In this document: piece after piece, positions 44,880 to 54,306 of the stretch
Position numbering within the stretch: the first letter of the stretch is position 1
How the letters are laid out: each line of letters opens with the position of its first letter
NCBI GenBank assembly: GCA_045599585.1
Contig: JAZRWH010000088.1
Span: forward strand, 11,851-75,850
Direction: 5' to 3'
DNA length: 64,000 nucleotides
Source of the DNA: RGIG464 sp045599585
Lineage (GTDB): Bacteria > Myxococcota_A > Bradymonadia > UBA4248
The notes under the pieces: model-generated
Database searches by the model: none
What the model was told of the DNA's origin: nothing
What the model saw: the letters and a program-made list of their open reading frames with translations, nothing else
Position numbers and translations under genes: made by a program

Positions 44880-47033
44880 ATGAAAAAGCTACTTTTATTA
44901 TCGTTTTCTGCTTTTCTTTGCACGAGCTGCGCATCAACACAGACTCCTGCCAACACCACGGCTGCTGCCATGCAATCACAAATCAAACTCGCTGACCACC
45001 CCGCCAATCATCCCGGAAATGACGCTGACATGCTTTGGGGCGAATCGAATCCTGATCCCTATCGATGGCTTGAAAATGCCGATGATCCCGCCGTTAAAAC
45101 TTGGGCGGCTGCTCAGGACAAACGTGCGCGCGATTACATCAATCAACTTCCGATGAGGCAGCGCTTTGTCGATCGTTTGAGCGAGTTGCTGTATGTTTCG
45201 AATATTACAACGCCGGAAGTTGCTGGCACGAATGCCTTTTATTTTGCACGTGATGCGAAGGCTGAAAAATCTACATTGTTTGTCAAGGGCGTCGACGAGC
45301 CTACCGAGAACGCTCGCGTGCTTCTTGATCCCAACACGCTCTCTGCTGATGGTTCGATTTCAATTGGTGAGGTCTTCCCTTCACCCGACGGCACAAAACT
45401 CGCCTATACGCTTAAACAGAACAATGCAGATACTTCGACGTTGTACATTATGGACGTCGCTACAGGGAAAAATCTCTCCGATGTCATTGAAGGCGCGCGC
45501 TATGCCGAGCCACAGTGGCTTCCCGATGGTTCGGCCTTTTATTACACGTATTTTCCGACAGATACTTCGATTCCCGTCGATCAGCGTCCCGGTGAAACCG
45601 ATATTCGCCTCCATAAAGTTGGGACGGACGCAGCTCAGGACGTGGTCCTCGTTAATCCACTCCACGACGCAACCAAATTCCATGGCGTTACGCTTTCGAA
45701 AGACGGGCAGTGGCTCACTTATCAGATTCAGGATGGCTGGAACGGAAATTCGCTCTCGATTAAGCGCATCAATGCAGACAGCTGGATTGCGCTGAACGCC
45801 GTAACCAATACGACTTATGCGCCGATTATTCATCGCGGTGTCATGTATTTACTTACGAATGCTGATGCCCCCCACTTTAAACTCGTCAAGGTAGATCTCA
45901 ATCAAGACAATGTGAATATCGAACCCGAAGCCTGGCAAAACGTTATTGCTGAATCCGATGCTGTGATTGAGAATTTTACGGTTGTTCAGGATAAGATCTT
46001 CGTCAAAACGCTCAAAGATGTCGCTGAGTACCTCGATGTCTATGATTTGGAGGGAAATCATATTCGATCCCTCGAAATGCCAGACAAAGGTATGATCGGC
46101 GCTCTTTCGGGGGAAGGCGAAGATAAATCGGTATATTTTCTATTTTCATCGTATAGAACACCAAAAAATATTTATAGAGTTGACGTAAATTCACTTGATA
46201 CTTCGTTGTGGATGGACGTTAAAACGCCTGCTGACATCGAAAATGTCGTTGTTGAGCAGCTTTTTGCGACATCCAAAGACGGCACAAAAGTGCCTTTTTG
46301 GGTTCTTCGACGCAAGGACACGCCACTCGATGGTACAGCCAAGACCATTGTGTATGGTTACGGCGGATTTACGTATGCAGTGACGCCCTTTTTCAATCCG
46401 CATGCGTTTGCGTGGCTAGAACAAGGCGGCATATATGTTTGGTCCAATCTGCGCGGTGGTTCTGAGTACGGCGAAGCGTGGCATCAAGACGGCATGCGGC
46501 TTAAAAAGCAAAATGTTTTCGATGATTACTATGCGGTTGCAGAGGAACTCATCAAAAATAAATACACTTCGAGTGCGCACATTGCGGCTTACGGCGGTTC
46601 GAACGGTGGTCTTTTGGTTGGTGCTGCACTTACGCAGCGTCCCGACCTGTATGGGGCCATCGTTTGCGCAGTTCCGCTTTTGGACATGATTCGATACCAC
46701 CTGTTTGGTTCGGGCAGGACGTGGACGAGTGAGTATTCGTCGGTTGAAGAGAGCGAGGAGAATTATCGAGCGATCCGTGCATATTCGCCTTATAGCAATG
46801 TCAAGCAGGGCACGCAGTATCCGCCAGTGCTCTTTTTGGGGGCTGACAGTGATGATCGCGTAGATCCTATGCATGCGCGCAAAATGACTGCTGCGATTCA
46901 GGATGCGACAGCCAGCGATGCGCCCGTTCTGCTTCGCATCGAAAAGAATTCGGGGCATGGCGGTGCCGACATGACAGGCCAGCGCATTGCGCAGTTCGCC
47001 GATATGTTTGCGTTCCTTCAGTCCGTTCTTTAA
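44880..47033 (+). CDS. Prolyl oligopeptidase family lipoprotein (S9)
   Basis: A 717-residue S9 peptidase that cleaves short peptides after proline. It is exported as a lipoprotein (lipobox LCTSC). The beta-propeller (about residues 90-440) is followed by the alpha/beta-hydrolase domain. The catalytic Ser is in GGSNGG, the Asp in GADSDDRV and the His in NSGHGGAD. Typical family landmarks NPDPYRWLE near the N-terminus and LRGGSEYGEAWH in the hydrolase domain are present. No clear SD motif is seen at normal spacing; GAGG is 15 bases upstream. Confidence 0.92.
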   Translation: MKKLLLLSFSAFLCTSCASTQTPANTTAAAMQSQIKLADHPANHPGNDADMLWGESNPDPYRWLENADDPAVKTWAAAQDKRARDYINQLPMRQRFVDRLSELLYVSNITTPEVAGTNAFYFARDAKAEKSTLFVKGVDEPTENARVLLDPNTLSADGSISIGEVFPSPDGTKLAYTLKQNNADTSTLYIMDVATGKNLSDVIEGARYAEPQWLPDGSAFYYTYFPTDTSIPVDQRPGETDIRLHKVGTDAAQDVVLVNPLHDATKFHGVTLSKDGQWLTYQIQDGWNGNSLSIKRINADSWIALNAVTNTTYAPIIHRGVMYLLTNADAPHFKLVKVDLNQDNVNIEPEAWQNVIAESDAVIENFTVVQDKIFVKTLKDVAEYLDVYDLEGNHIRSLEMPDKGMIGALSGEGEDKSVYFLFSSYRTPKNIYRVDVNSLDTSLWMDVKTPADIENVVVEQLFATSKDGTKVPFWVLRRKDTPLDGTAKTIVYGYGGFTYAVTPFFNPHAFAWLEQGGIYVWSNLRGGSEYGEAWHQDGMRLKKQNVFDDYYAVAEELIKNKYTSSAHIAAYGGSNGGLLVGAALTQRPDLYGAIVCAVPLLDMIRYHLFGSGRTWTSEYSSVEESEENYRAIRAYSPYSNVKQGTQYPPVLFLGADSDDRVDPMHARKMTAAIQDATASDAPVLLRIEKNSGHGGADMTGQRIAQFADMFAFLQSVL

Positions 47034-47047
47034 TCATTCATATAAGT

Positions 47048-47214
47048 GGGGGGAAGTCTCCCCCTGAGCGTCTATCAGCTTTGCCAAGGATGCATCTTCA
47101 TCGTCATTTTCGCGTTTCGGCGTTCTGTCACGGCCCCTAGGCCGCTCCCTCCGCCTCGCGCTCGATGCCTCGAATCTGCATCACTTGTCTTCGCTGATAC
47201 GCCGCTACCCCCTC
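47048..47214 (-). repeat. Large palindromic element copy I (long form)
   Basis: The foot is at the left, then TGAGCGTCTATCAGC, about 115 bp of inner DNA, and GCTGATACGCCGCTACCCCC. The inner part is clearly related to the inner part of copy J in the opposite orientation (GGCCGCTCCCTCCGCC, GCTCGATGCCTCGAATCTGC and others). It follows the oligopeptidase stop by 15 bp. Confidence 0.85.
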
Positions 47215-47283
47215 GGGTTAACTTGGTATAATCTTAGCTGTAGCTCGAATTGATTTTGACGAATGTACAAAAGAGAATAAACA

Positions 47284-48936
47284 ATGCGAAAAAAAATACA
47301 ATTTTGGATGTTATCCGTACTCTTTTGTCTGACGTCGTTTGCTTCAGAAGTTTTTGCACAATCTTCCGTAAAAACTGCTCAATCCACAGAAAATAAAAAA
47401 TCTCCCGCACAAAGTTCAAATTCAAAGCCTAAAAGACTAACAGAAGATGAAAAACAGCTGATTTATATGAAGGCTGCCGATGACGCATCGAAGGCTATTC
47501 GAGCGGGACAATACGCATCCGCGCTTGCGCGTTGTGAAGAGGCTATGCGTCTGGATCCAAAGCATGAGATTGATGATCTCACAATGCTTTGCGCGGTTTT
47601 GTATGACAAAAACAACGATAACGCATCCGCCGAGTCTCTGATTCGATTGTTACGCAAGAAACAACGTGGCCCGCAGATGGATTTTGATCTCTGTTTTACG
47701 CATGCGACATTGCTTGACAAACTTCATCGTTATACAGATGCCATTTCGACGTATCGATCATGTGTACCCGGTAGCGACGTTGAAAAAGCAGTGGTACTTT
47801 CGAACATTGCAGAAATAGAAATGGTCATGGAAGAGCCTGACAAGGCGATACAAACGTACCAGCAGGCTCTCGAGCTCAAACCAGATAATCCTTTTGCTAT
47901 TTTTGGTTTAACAGTGGCGCTTGTACGCACGGGACGATCTTTAGAGGCACACGAAGCGTTCGTGCGAGGACTACAATACGACCCGACACTTCGTTTTTTA
48001 ACCTCTTCTTTTTTTGAGCCTAAGGCTGAAGCTTATTTTCACAAAGCTGTTCTATCTTTGTTTTCACATAGAATCTTTGATGCAAAATTTTATCTTGAAG
48101 CGTGTTTAAAGCACGAAGTTCGAACGAAGTATCGGGAAATTACCAAAGCATTGCTTGCAGACGTCGAATCAGGTGTTTATTCCAAAGCTGAGTATCAAGC
48201 GTATCCTGTTGTTCTCAACGATATCACAGCCGTTGCTGTAGATGATGCTGCGCGTTTTTTAGCTTTTGCTGACAAACAGAGTCGTTCGCTATGGGTTTTG
48301 GATACAGAAACGGGGCGTTATACAGAGCGAGTGCGTGGTATTGAGGATGTTCGAGCTGTGAAGTTTATTCCGCAGACGGGTATGCTGCGCGCTGTAGGTA
48401 AGAATATGCGCGTTGAACTTGACCCTTTGGGTACGGGGTATACTTATTATGAAACGCTTCCTGACGAAGCCAAATGGTGTGGACTAACGCCTGAAGGTGA
48501 CTTGTTGGGGGTGGAGAGGAGCACCGTCGTTCAAGCGCCTTTTAGAGCGCCGCTTAATACGGAATCACTCTATGCGTTTAACGCAAACGACATGGAGGGA
48601 GGGCGGCTCGTCGATGAGATATCCATTTCGGAAGATAAAAAACGGTTGTTGATAAATTTAAAGAAGCATTGCGTACAGATAGAGATTGAAAGTCAAAACG
48701 TTTTGGGAATGATAGCGTTAGGCGCAGACGTTCTGTCAATGAGTACGACGAAAGACGTTTTAGTATTGAGCTCGTCGGGTGGTGCCGTCATGTATGATCG
48801 CCAGGGTATGCCTGCTACGCTCATTGGTGATGTGCAATATCAAGGTACTTCAGGCGGAGCGTTTTCTCCGCATGGGCGATATTTGCTCACGGTTAGCGGT
48901 ACGCTTGCGGAAATATGGAAAGTTGACGAACTTTAA
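47284..48936 (+). CDS. Exported TPR protein with beta-propeller-like C-terminus
   Basis: A 550-residue protein with a signal peptide (cleavage near VFAQSS) and a Lys/Ser-rich linker. TPR repeats span residues about 70-250 (AIQTYQQALELKPDNPFAIF). A C-terminal half with repeated beta-blade phrases (FLAFADKQSRSLWVLDTETG; SPHGRYLLTVSGTLAEIW) resembles a WD/YVTN-type propeller. It may be a periplasmic assembly or interaction factor. The gene lies just upstream of the HtrA gene in the same direction (74-bp gap). Confidence 0.7.
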   Translation: MRKKIQFWMLSVLFCLTSFASEVFAQSSVKTAQSTENKKSPAQSSNSKPKRLTEDEKQLIYMKAADDASKAIRAGQYASALARCEEAMRLDPKHEIDDLTMLCAVLYDKNNDNASAESLIRLLRKKQRGPQMDFDLCFTHATLLDKLHRYTDAISTYRSCVPGSDVEKAVVLSNIAEIEMVMEEPDKAIQTYQQALELKPDNPFAIFGLTVALVRTGRSLEAHEAFVRGLQYDPTLRFLTSSFFEPKAEAYFHKAVLSLFSHRIFDAKFYLEACLKHEVRTKYREITKALLADVESGVYSKAEYQAYPVVLNDITAVAVDDAARFLAFADKQSRSLWVLDTETGRYTERVRGIEDVRAVKFIPQTGMLRAVGKNMRVELDPLGTGYTYYETLPDEAKWCGLTPEGDLLGVERSTVVQAPFRAPLNTESLYAFNANDMEGGRLVDEISISEDKKRLLINLKKHCVQIEIESQNVLGMIALGADVLSMSTTKDVLVLSSSGGAVMYDRQGMPATLIGDVQYQGTSGGAFSPHGRYLLTVSGTLAEIWKVDEL

Positions 48937-49010
48937 TGGCGATGGACTAAGATTGGTTGAATTTTCTGCACAAAATAAAGTGTAGAGGACTGCATAACGA
49001 AGGTCATATT

Positions 49011-50126
49011 ATGAAAAAATCGATTTATTTGGTTTTAGCATCATGTTTGGCGATCACGATTTTCGCAGATCACGGATCCTTTGCAGAACAGCTATCTGAG
49101 CTGCTTGTACCGTCAGCCCAAGCTCAGTCGTATGTAATCAAAAATGACGTGCTTCGTCGTACTCAAGATGAGCAGAACACGATCGATGTCTTCAGTAAAT
49201 CGGCGTCAGCGACTGTGTTTGTGATTCAAAACCAAAAACAACGTGATTATTGGACAGCGCGTACGATGGAAGTTCCGGCCGGTTCGGGATCTGGTTTTAT
49301 CTGGGATAAAGCTGGGCACATTGTAACGAATTATCACGTCGTCAAGGATGGCTCTAGCTTTAGTGTGACGCTTTACAATCAAAAGAAGTACTCAGCTAAA
49401 GTCGTTGGTGTCGATCCCAAAAAAGACATCGCTGTGCTAAAGATTGATGCTCCTGCCTCAGAACTAACGCCGATTATCGTTCCTAAAGACGGCTATCAGC
49501 TTCAGGTGGGACAAAAGACGATTGCTATTGGTAATCCATTTGGTCTGGATCATACGCTGACGACAGGCATTGTATCGGCGCTTGAGCGAGAAATGGCTGG
49601 TATCGGTGGTGTAACCATTAAGGGGTGTATTCAGACGGATGCAGCGATCAACATGGGAAACTCTGGCGGTCCACTTTTGGACTCGGCAGGTCAGTTGATC
49701 GGCATGAATACCATGATTTTTTCGCCGTCAGGCGGAAGTGCCGGTATTGGTTTTGCCGTTCCCTATACAGCGATCAAACGTGTTGTTCCTCAAATTATAG
49801 CGACAGGTAAAGCCGAACAGGTCGGATTGGGCATTTCCATTTTGCCGGACGACATTGCCAGACAAAATGGTGTGAAAGGCGTTATTGTTCGCGATGTTGA
49901 TGAATCTTCTCCGGCTGCTAAAGTTGGGATTATGGGGATCAAACAAACGGATTCTGGCCGCTATATCAACGACATTATTGTCGGGATAGATGACACGCCT
50001 GTCGTGAATTACGACTCTCTTTATAACGCGCTCGACGGCCGAAAAGCTGGTGATAAGGTCAAAGTTACGGTCAAGCGCAAGGGTGAACTTAAAACGTTTG
50101 AAATCGAATTGGTGGTTTTGAAGTAA
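49011..50126 (+). CDS. HtrA/DegP-type serine protease with one PDZ domain
   Basis: The start at ATG 49011 begins a clean signal peptide; the frame extends 18 codons upstream without support. The 371-residue product has a trypsin-like fold: His in TNYHVV, Asp in KKDIAVLKI and Ser in GNSGGPL, followed by a single PDZ domain (about residues 275-365). It is a periplasmic quality-control protease of the DegS/HhoB size class. Its stop codon overlaps the rsmE start in TAATG, so the two are co-translated. Confidence 0.9.
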   Translation: MKKSIYLVLASCLAITIFADHGSFAEQLSELLVPSAQAQSYVIKNDVLRRTQDEQNTIDVFSKSASATVFVIQNQKQRDYWTARTMEVPAGSGSGFIWDKAGHIVTNYHVVKDGSSFSVTLYNQKKYSAKVVGVDPKKDIAVLKIDAPASELTPIIVPKDGYQLQVGQKTIAIGNPFGLDHTLTTGIVSALEREMAGIGGVTIKGCIQTDAAINMGNSGGPLLDSAGQLIGMNTMIFSPSGGSAGIGFAVPYTAIKRVVPQIIATGKAEQVGLGISILPDDIARQNGVKGVIVRDVDESSPAAKVGIMGIKQTDSGRYINDIIVGIDDTPVVNYDSLYNALDGRKAGDKVKVTVKRKGELKTFEIELVVLK

Positions 50127-50833
50127 TGAAACGCTTTGTTACGCGCGAAACGGATTTGTCTGGTTGGGAAGAAGGTGGGTTGTACGCGCTTCCCAACGAT
50201 GTTTCTCATCATGCCTGTACTGTGATGCGGCTTGGTCCAGGCGATGAACTTGAACTTGTTGATGCGGCTCAAAATCTCATCGCAGCGCGGATCCAAAAAA
50301 ACGGCGACGTTTTATGCTGCACGCATACGACTTGTGCAGTTCATTCCAAACGCTTCAAGATTACGTTGGGCGTTGCGCTTTTTAAGTGGCCCCGATTCGA
50401 ATGGATGCTCGAAAAAGTTACGGAATTGGGGGTATCGCGTATCATTCCACTCGATTGCGAACGAAGTGTCATTAAGGTTTCCGATTGGGACAAAAAATCA
50501 GATCGACTCGAAAAGATCATGGTCGAAGCTTCGCGTCAATCGTTGAATCCTTGTCCTCCGATTCTAGAAAAACCGCAGAAACTTACGACGTTTCTTAACG
50601 GCATTTCACATACGAATCTCTTCTTTGCGCATTTGGGTGATTATCCATCGCTGGCTGAATTGCGTCCATCGTTGGAAGGCGATCTTAGTTTTGTCATTGG
50701 TCCCGAAGGTGGTTTTTCGCCGAACGAAGTTGAGCTTTTGACTCAGAATGCCACGCCGATCTCGCTCGGGCCTACGGTGCTGCGAGCGGAAACCGCTGCT
50801 ATTGCTTGTGCTTGCACACTTTCACTATTTTAA
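50126..50833 (+). CDS. rsmE: 16S rRNA m3U1498 methyltransferase
   Basis: A 235-residue SPOUT methyltransferase that methylates U1498 of 16S rRNA using SAM. The C-terminal knot signatures are IGPEGGFSPNEVEL and LGPTVLRAETAAI, and the N-terminal PUA-like part begins MKRFVTRE. The ATG overlaps the htrA stop codon by one base. Confidence 0.93.
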   Translation: MKRFVTRETDLSGWEEGGLYALPNDVSHHACTVMRLGPGDELELVDAAQNLIAARIQKNGDVLCCTHTTCAVHSKRFKITLGVALFKWPRFEWMLEKVTELGVSRIIPLDCERSVIKVSDWDKKSDRLEKIMVEASRQSLNPCPPILEKPQKLTTFLNGISHTNLFFAHLGDYPSLAELRPSLEGDLSFVIGPEGGFSPNEVELLTQNATPISLGPTVLRAETAAIACACTLSLF

Positions 50834-50971
50834 TACTTACCTTTAACCACATCATGCTCTTTTTTCTTGAATGACGTGAAAAAGTACGCTTTAAAGTGAT
50901 GAGCGTTTATGGCACGCTGATTGCGATTAGAAATCAGACATGCCGTATTTCCGGCGAAAAAGGAGGCAACC

Positions 50972-51181
50972 ATGATCATTCCTGACTATCTGATTATTGA
51001 TGAGATCAAGCGTCGAGAAGAAAAAAAGTGGCAGCCTGAAACCCATCAGATTCCGCTGTATATTCCAACGCCGCCAGACCCTAGGGAGCCTAACCGCCCC
51101 ACAACCAACCAGAAACCCGGCATCAAGAAAGAAAATGGAGCGATCGTCATCAATCTCTTGACCAATTCGCTTCACATATAA
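50972..51181 (+). CDS. Small conserved-looking protein, 69 residues
   Basis: AAAGGAGG lies six bases before the ATG, the strongest ribosome site in the window, and a terminator follows directly, so the gene is real. The peptide starts MIIPDYLIIDEIKRREEKKW, continues with a Pro-rich stretch (PTPPDPREPNRP) and ends GAIVINLL. It has no signal peptide. Similar short proteins with an IIPDYLIIDE start are familiar from myxobacterial genomes, but no function is known. Confidence 0.8.
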   Translation: MIIPDYLIIDEIKRREEKKWQPETHQIPLYIPTPPDPREPNRPTTNQKPGIKKENGAIVINLLTNSLHI

Positions 51182-51194
51182 TCTGACCATATCT

Positions 51195-51221
51195 GGCGAT
51201 CCTTAGGGGTCGCCTTTTTTT
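51195..51221 (+). terminator. Rho-independent terminator
   Basis: GGCGATCC pairs imperfectly with GGGGTCGCC, then seven T residues, after the 69-residue gene. Confidence 0.85.
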
Positions 51222-51297
51222 GTATTTTCAAGCTTTCGCAAAACAGGTTTTGCGGTGGTTTGATTTGCGAAGTGCCTTTAAACAGGCAAGAGCACGT

Positions 51298-52491
51298 ATG
51301 AGCACAGCACCTAAAAGTCTTCGTCTTCACATTGGCATTTTTGGCCGTCGAAATGTCGGCAAATCTAGTTTACTCAATGGCATTACGCACCAGACTGTTT
51401 CGATTGTTTCGTCACAGGCCGGTTCGACAACAGACCCTGTTGAAAAACCTATGGAACTTTTGCCGCTGGGCCCCGTTTTGTTTATCGATACGGCTGGTCT
51501 GGATGATTGTGGCGTTTTGGGCGAGCTTCGCGTTGAAAGAACACGTAAGATTTACGATCGATGTGATTTTGCACTTGTTGTCAGTGATGGCGCATGGGAT
51601 GTTGACGAAAAGACGATCGCCGAAGAACTCGATTCTCGCAAAGTGCCATGGATTGCTGTTTTGACAAAATCGGATGAGGTTGATCACACTCAGCTTGAGG
51701 CCGATCTTAAGGCTCAGGGCAAAAATGTCGTTGTCCTCACGACGAGCGACGACGAGGGCATTGAGACGCTTTCGCAGGCGATCATTAAATATGCGCCCGA
51801 AAGCTTTTTAGAAAGTACGCGTATTGTAGGTGATATTTTGCCCGAAAAGGCGCACGTCGTATTGGTCGTTCCCATCGACAAAGAAGCGCCTAAAGGTCGT
51901 TTGATCATGCCGCAAGTCCAGACGATTCGCGATATTCTCGATGCACATTGCGTCTGTACGGTTTGCCAGGAGCCGCAGTTGGCTGAGGTCTTGGCATCCT
52001 TTAAAAAAGCGCCGGATCTTGTTGTAACGGATTCACAGGCTTTTAAGACTGTTTCGGCGATCGTTCCCGAAAACATTCCACTTACGGGCTTTTCTGTGTT
52101 GTTTGCGCGGTTTAAGGGAGATTTGGCGAGCTTTGTAGCGGGGGCTAAAAAAATAGGAGCGCTGAAAGCAGGGGATCGCGTGTTGATTGCTGAGGCTTGT
52201 ACGCATCATCCTGTAAAAGACGATATTGGTCGCGATAAATTGCCACGTTGGCTTAAAGCGAAAGCAGGAGAGCTGATCGTCGACGTCGTGAGTGGTCAAG
52301 CGTTTCCGGAAGATTTGACGCAGTACGCGTTGATCATTCATTGTGGTGGCTGCATGTGGACGCGTAGGCAAATGTTGGCGCGCCAACAGAGAGCGGCAAG
52401 TCAAAATGTTCCGATGACGAACTACGGAATTGCGATTGCGGAGCTTAATGGCATTTTAGAGCGAGCGCTAAAACCTTTTGGGCTTTCGTAA
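51298..52491 (+). CDS. hydF: [FeFe]-hydrogenase H-cluster maturation GTPase
   Basis: A 397-residue GTPase that builds and delivers the diiron precursor of the H-cluster to [FeFe] hydrogenase, together with HydE and HydG. The P-loop is FGRRNVGKSSLL, the switch region includes STTDPV, and IDTAGLDDCG is the G3 motif. The C-terminal cluster-binding residues are in EACTHHPVKDD and IHCGGCMWTRR, a diagnostic pair. The ATG at 51298 is chosen because an upstream TTG frame would begin inside the preceding terminator. HydE, HydG and the hydrogenase itself are not in the window. Confidence 0.93.
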   Translation: MSTAPKSLRLHIGIFGRRNVGKSSLLNGITHQTVSIVSSQAGSTTDPVEKPMELLPLGPVLFIDTAGLDDCGVLGELRVERTRKIYDRCDFALVVSDGAWDVDEKTIAEELDSRKVPWIAVLTKSDEVDHTQLEADLKAQGKNVVVLTTSDDEGIETLSQAIIKYAPESFLESTRIVGDILPEKAHVVLVVPIDKEAPKGRLIMPQVQTIRDILDAHCVCTVCQEPQLAEVLASFKKAPDLVVTDSQAFKTVSAIVPENIPLTGFSVLFARFKGDLASFVAGAKKIGALKAGDRVLIAEACTHHPVKDDIGRDKLPRWLKAKAGELIVDVVSGQAFPEDLTQYALIIHCGGCMWTRRQMLARQQRAASQNVPMTNYGIAIAELNGILERALKPFGLS

Positions 52492-52532
52492 AGTGTATCG
52501 AAGCTTGGATGGATGTTGTCGGCCAAGAGCCA

Positions 52533-52698
52533 GAGGGGGTAGCGGCGTATCAGCGAAGTCAATGAATGCAGATTCGAGGAAACGAGCGTAAGGCGGAGGG
52601 AGCGGCCTGGTGGCCGTGACGGAACGCTGAGACGCGAAGCTGACGAAGAAGATGCGACGTTGGCTTCGCTGATAGACGCTCAGGGGGACACTTCCCCC
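52533..52698 (+). repeat. Large palindromic element copy J (long form)
   Basis: GTAGCGGCGTATCAGC opens and GCTGATAGACGCTCAGG plus foot closes. The inner 115 bp is homologous to copy I. Most of the stem between them is also complementary (CAGCGAAG facing CTTCGCTG). It lies 41 bp after the hydF stop; the rest of the 388-bp gap before the CNNM gene shows nothing more. Confidence 0.85.
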
Positions 52699-52879
52699 AA
52701 TACTTCCCCTCAATTTTTTCGAAGTTATCATTAATATTTTGGACGCAAAGTGCGAACCAAACGTCCAAATGGCGTAGTTCCATAGAATTGTTGATATAAA
52801 ATATTCAAGATATTGTCATGTATGTCGTATATTATTCGTTAACGGCATGGACAAAGCGTAAAATACGATCGGTTGTGGT

Positions 52880-54250
52880 ATGATTCAAATCATTCTCGTC
52901 ATTCTGCTTTTACTCATGAATGCATTTTTTGTTGCAGCGGAATTTTCGCTAGTTCGGGTGCGTGTGTCGCAGCTTGAGGGACTACAAAACGACGGAAATG
53001 GTTCAGCGACGCAGGTATTGAAGATTTTAGAAAAGATCGACTCATACCTTTCGGCGGTTCAGTTAGGCGTTACGATCGCCAGTCTTGGTTTGGGTTGGCT
53101 CGTTGAACCGGCGATCAACGAGTATTTGAAGATGTTTTTTGACTGGATTTCGATGCCGATTCCCGAAGCGGTTTCGCACGGAATCAGTGCTGTGATTGCG
53201 TTTACGCTTGCGTCATTTTTGCACATCGTCATTGGCGAGATTACGCCGAAGAGCATCGCGATTGCCAAACCTCTTGAAGTTGCGATGTTTGTAGCGCGTC
53301 CGATGCGCATTTTTCACACGGTATTCAATCCCGTGATGGCTTTGTTGGTGTGGACGAGTAACGCGTTGCTTAAGCTTTTGCATGTGACGCCCGTCAGTGG
53401 GGATCATTCGGCTGGTGTATCGGCCGAGGAATTGCGCATCATAGCCCAACATTCTTCAACCGACGGCATGATTACGAAGGAAACGGGAACCCTTTTGGAC
53501 AACGTGTTTAGTTTTTCGGCACTCAATGCAAAGGAAATTATGATTCCACGCGGGAATGTGATTGCCATGCCTGCCGATCGTCCCCTAGAAGCATTTTTGG
53601 TAGAAGCGCTTAAGACGGGGCATTCGCGTTATCCTGTTTACGGCAGCAATTTGGATGATATTCGCGGGGTTGTTCATATTAAGGATGTCATCGCTGCGTT
53701 GCACAACGTCGATCCGCACTATATTACGAGTGGGGAGCATCATGCGGTTTCGTCAAAGAGCAATATCACGCTCGAATCGCTTGCGCGTAAGGTCATTATT
53801 ATTCCCGAAACAGCGACGATTGCGAATGTCTTAGAAACGCTGCAGCAGAAGCGTTCACGTATGGCGGTTGTCGTTGATGAATATGGTGGGACGTCGGGTA
53901 TTTTGACGATTGAGGATGCGATTGAGCGACTCGTTGGCAATATTGAAGATGAGTTTGATCCCGAGCCGCAAAAGAACATTGTCAAGACAGAGGAAGGTTG
54001 GAGTGTTGCTGGTGTGACGCTTCTCAGTGAATTCTGCGAAGAACTTGATATTGAAGAGATTGAATGTGAAAGCGACACGGTCGCTGGATTTTTTATGGAA
54101 AAACTCGGAAACGTCGCGCAGTTAGGCGATTGTATTGAGTTTAATGGTTATCGATTCCGCGTTGATAAGATGGATAAGTTGCGCATTGACAAAGTTTTGG
54201 TGAATGCGCTCGTCCCCGAATCATCGCCAGTTCAGGAAACCAAGAGCTGA
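52880..54250 (+). CDS. CNNM-domain/CBS transporter (hemolysin C/CorC-type)
   Basis: A 456-residue membrane protein of the UPF0053/CNNM family: N-terminal transmembrane domain (about residues 1-190, starting MNAFFVAAEFSLVRVR), a CBS pair (about 205-340, with VVVDEYGGTSGILTIEDAIE) and a C-terminal CorC_HlyC domain. The family is linked to divalent cation (Mg) transport. No clear SD precedes the ATG, but the frame is well supported. The RNase J gene follows after 56 bp, likely in the same unit. Confidence 0.9.
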   Translation: MIQIILVILLLLMNAFFVAAEFSLVRVRVSQLEGLQNDGNGSATQVLKILEKIDSYLSAVQLGVTIASLGLGWLVEPAINEYLKMFFDWISMPIPEAVSHGISAVIAFTLASFLHIVIGEITPKSIAIAKPLEVAMFVARPMRIFHTVFNPVMALLVWTSNALLKLLHVTPVSGDHSAGVSAEELRIIAQHSSTDGMITKETGTLLDNVFSFSALNAKEIMIPRGNVIAMPADRPLEAFLVEALKTGHSRYPVYGSNLDDIRGVVHIKDVIAALHNVDPHYITSGEHHAVSSKSNITLESLARKVIIIPETATIANVLETLQQKRSRMAVVVDEYGGTSGILTIEDAIERLVGNIEDEFDPEPQKNIVKTEEGWSVAGVTLLSEFCEELDIEEIECESDTVAGFFMEKLGNVAQLGDCIEFNGYRFRVDKMDKLRIDKVLVNALVPESSPVQETKS

Positions 54251-54306
54251 ATCGTGCGCGATGAACGCAGCATGTGTGCGAAGGTTTCGGTTAGTAAAGG
54301 AAAATA

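Noticed and set aside
47046..47231. Small frames with MGGSLPLSVYQ-like starts at 47046 and 52731 (minus)
   Set aside because: They are translations of the palindromic element and its inner part, not genes.
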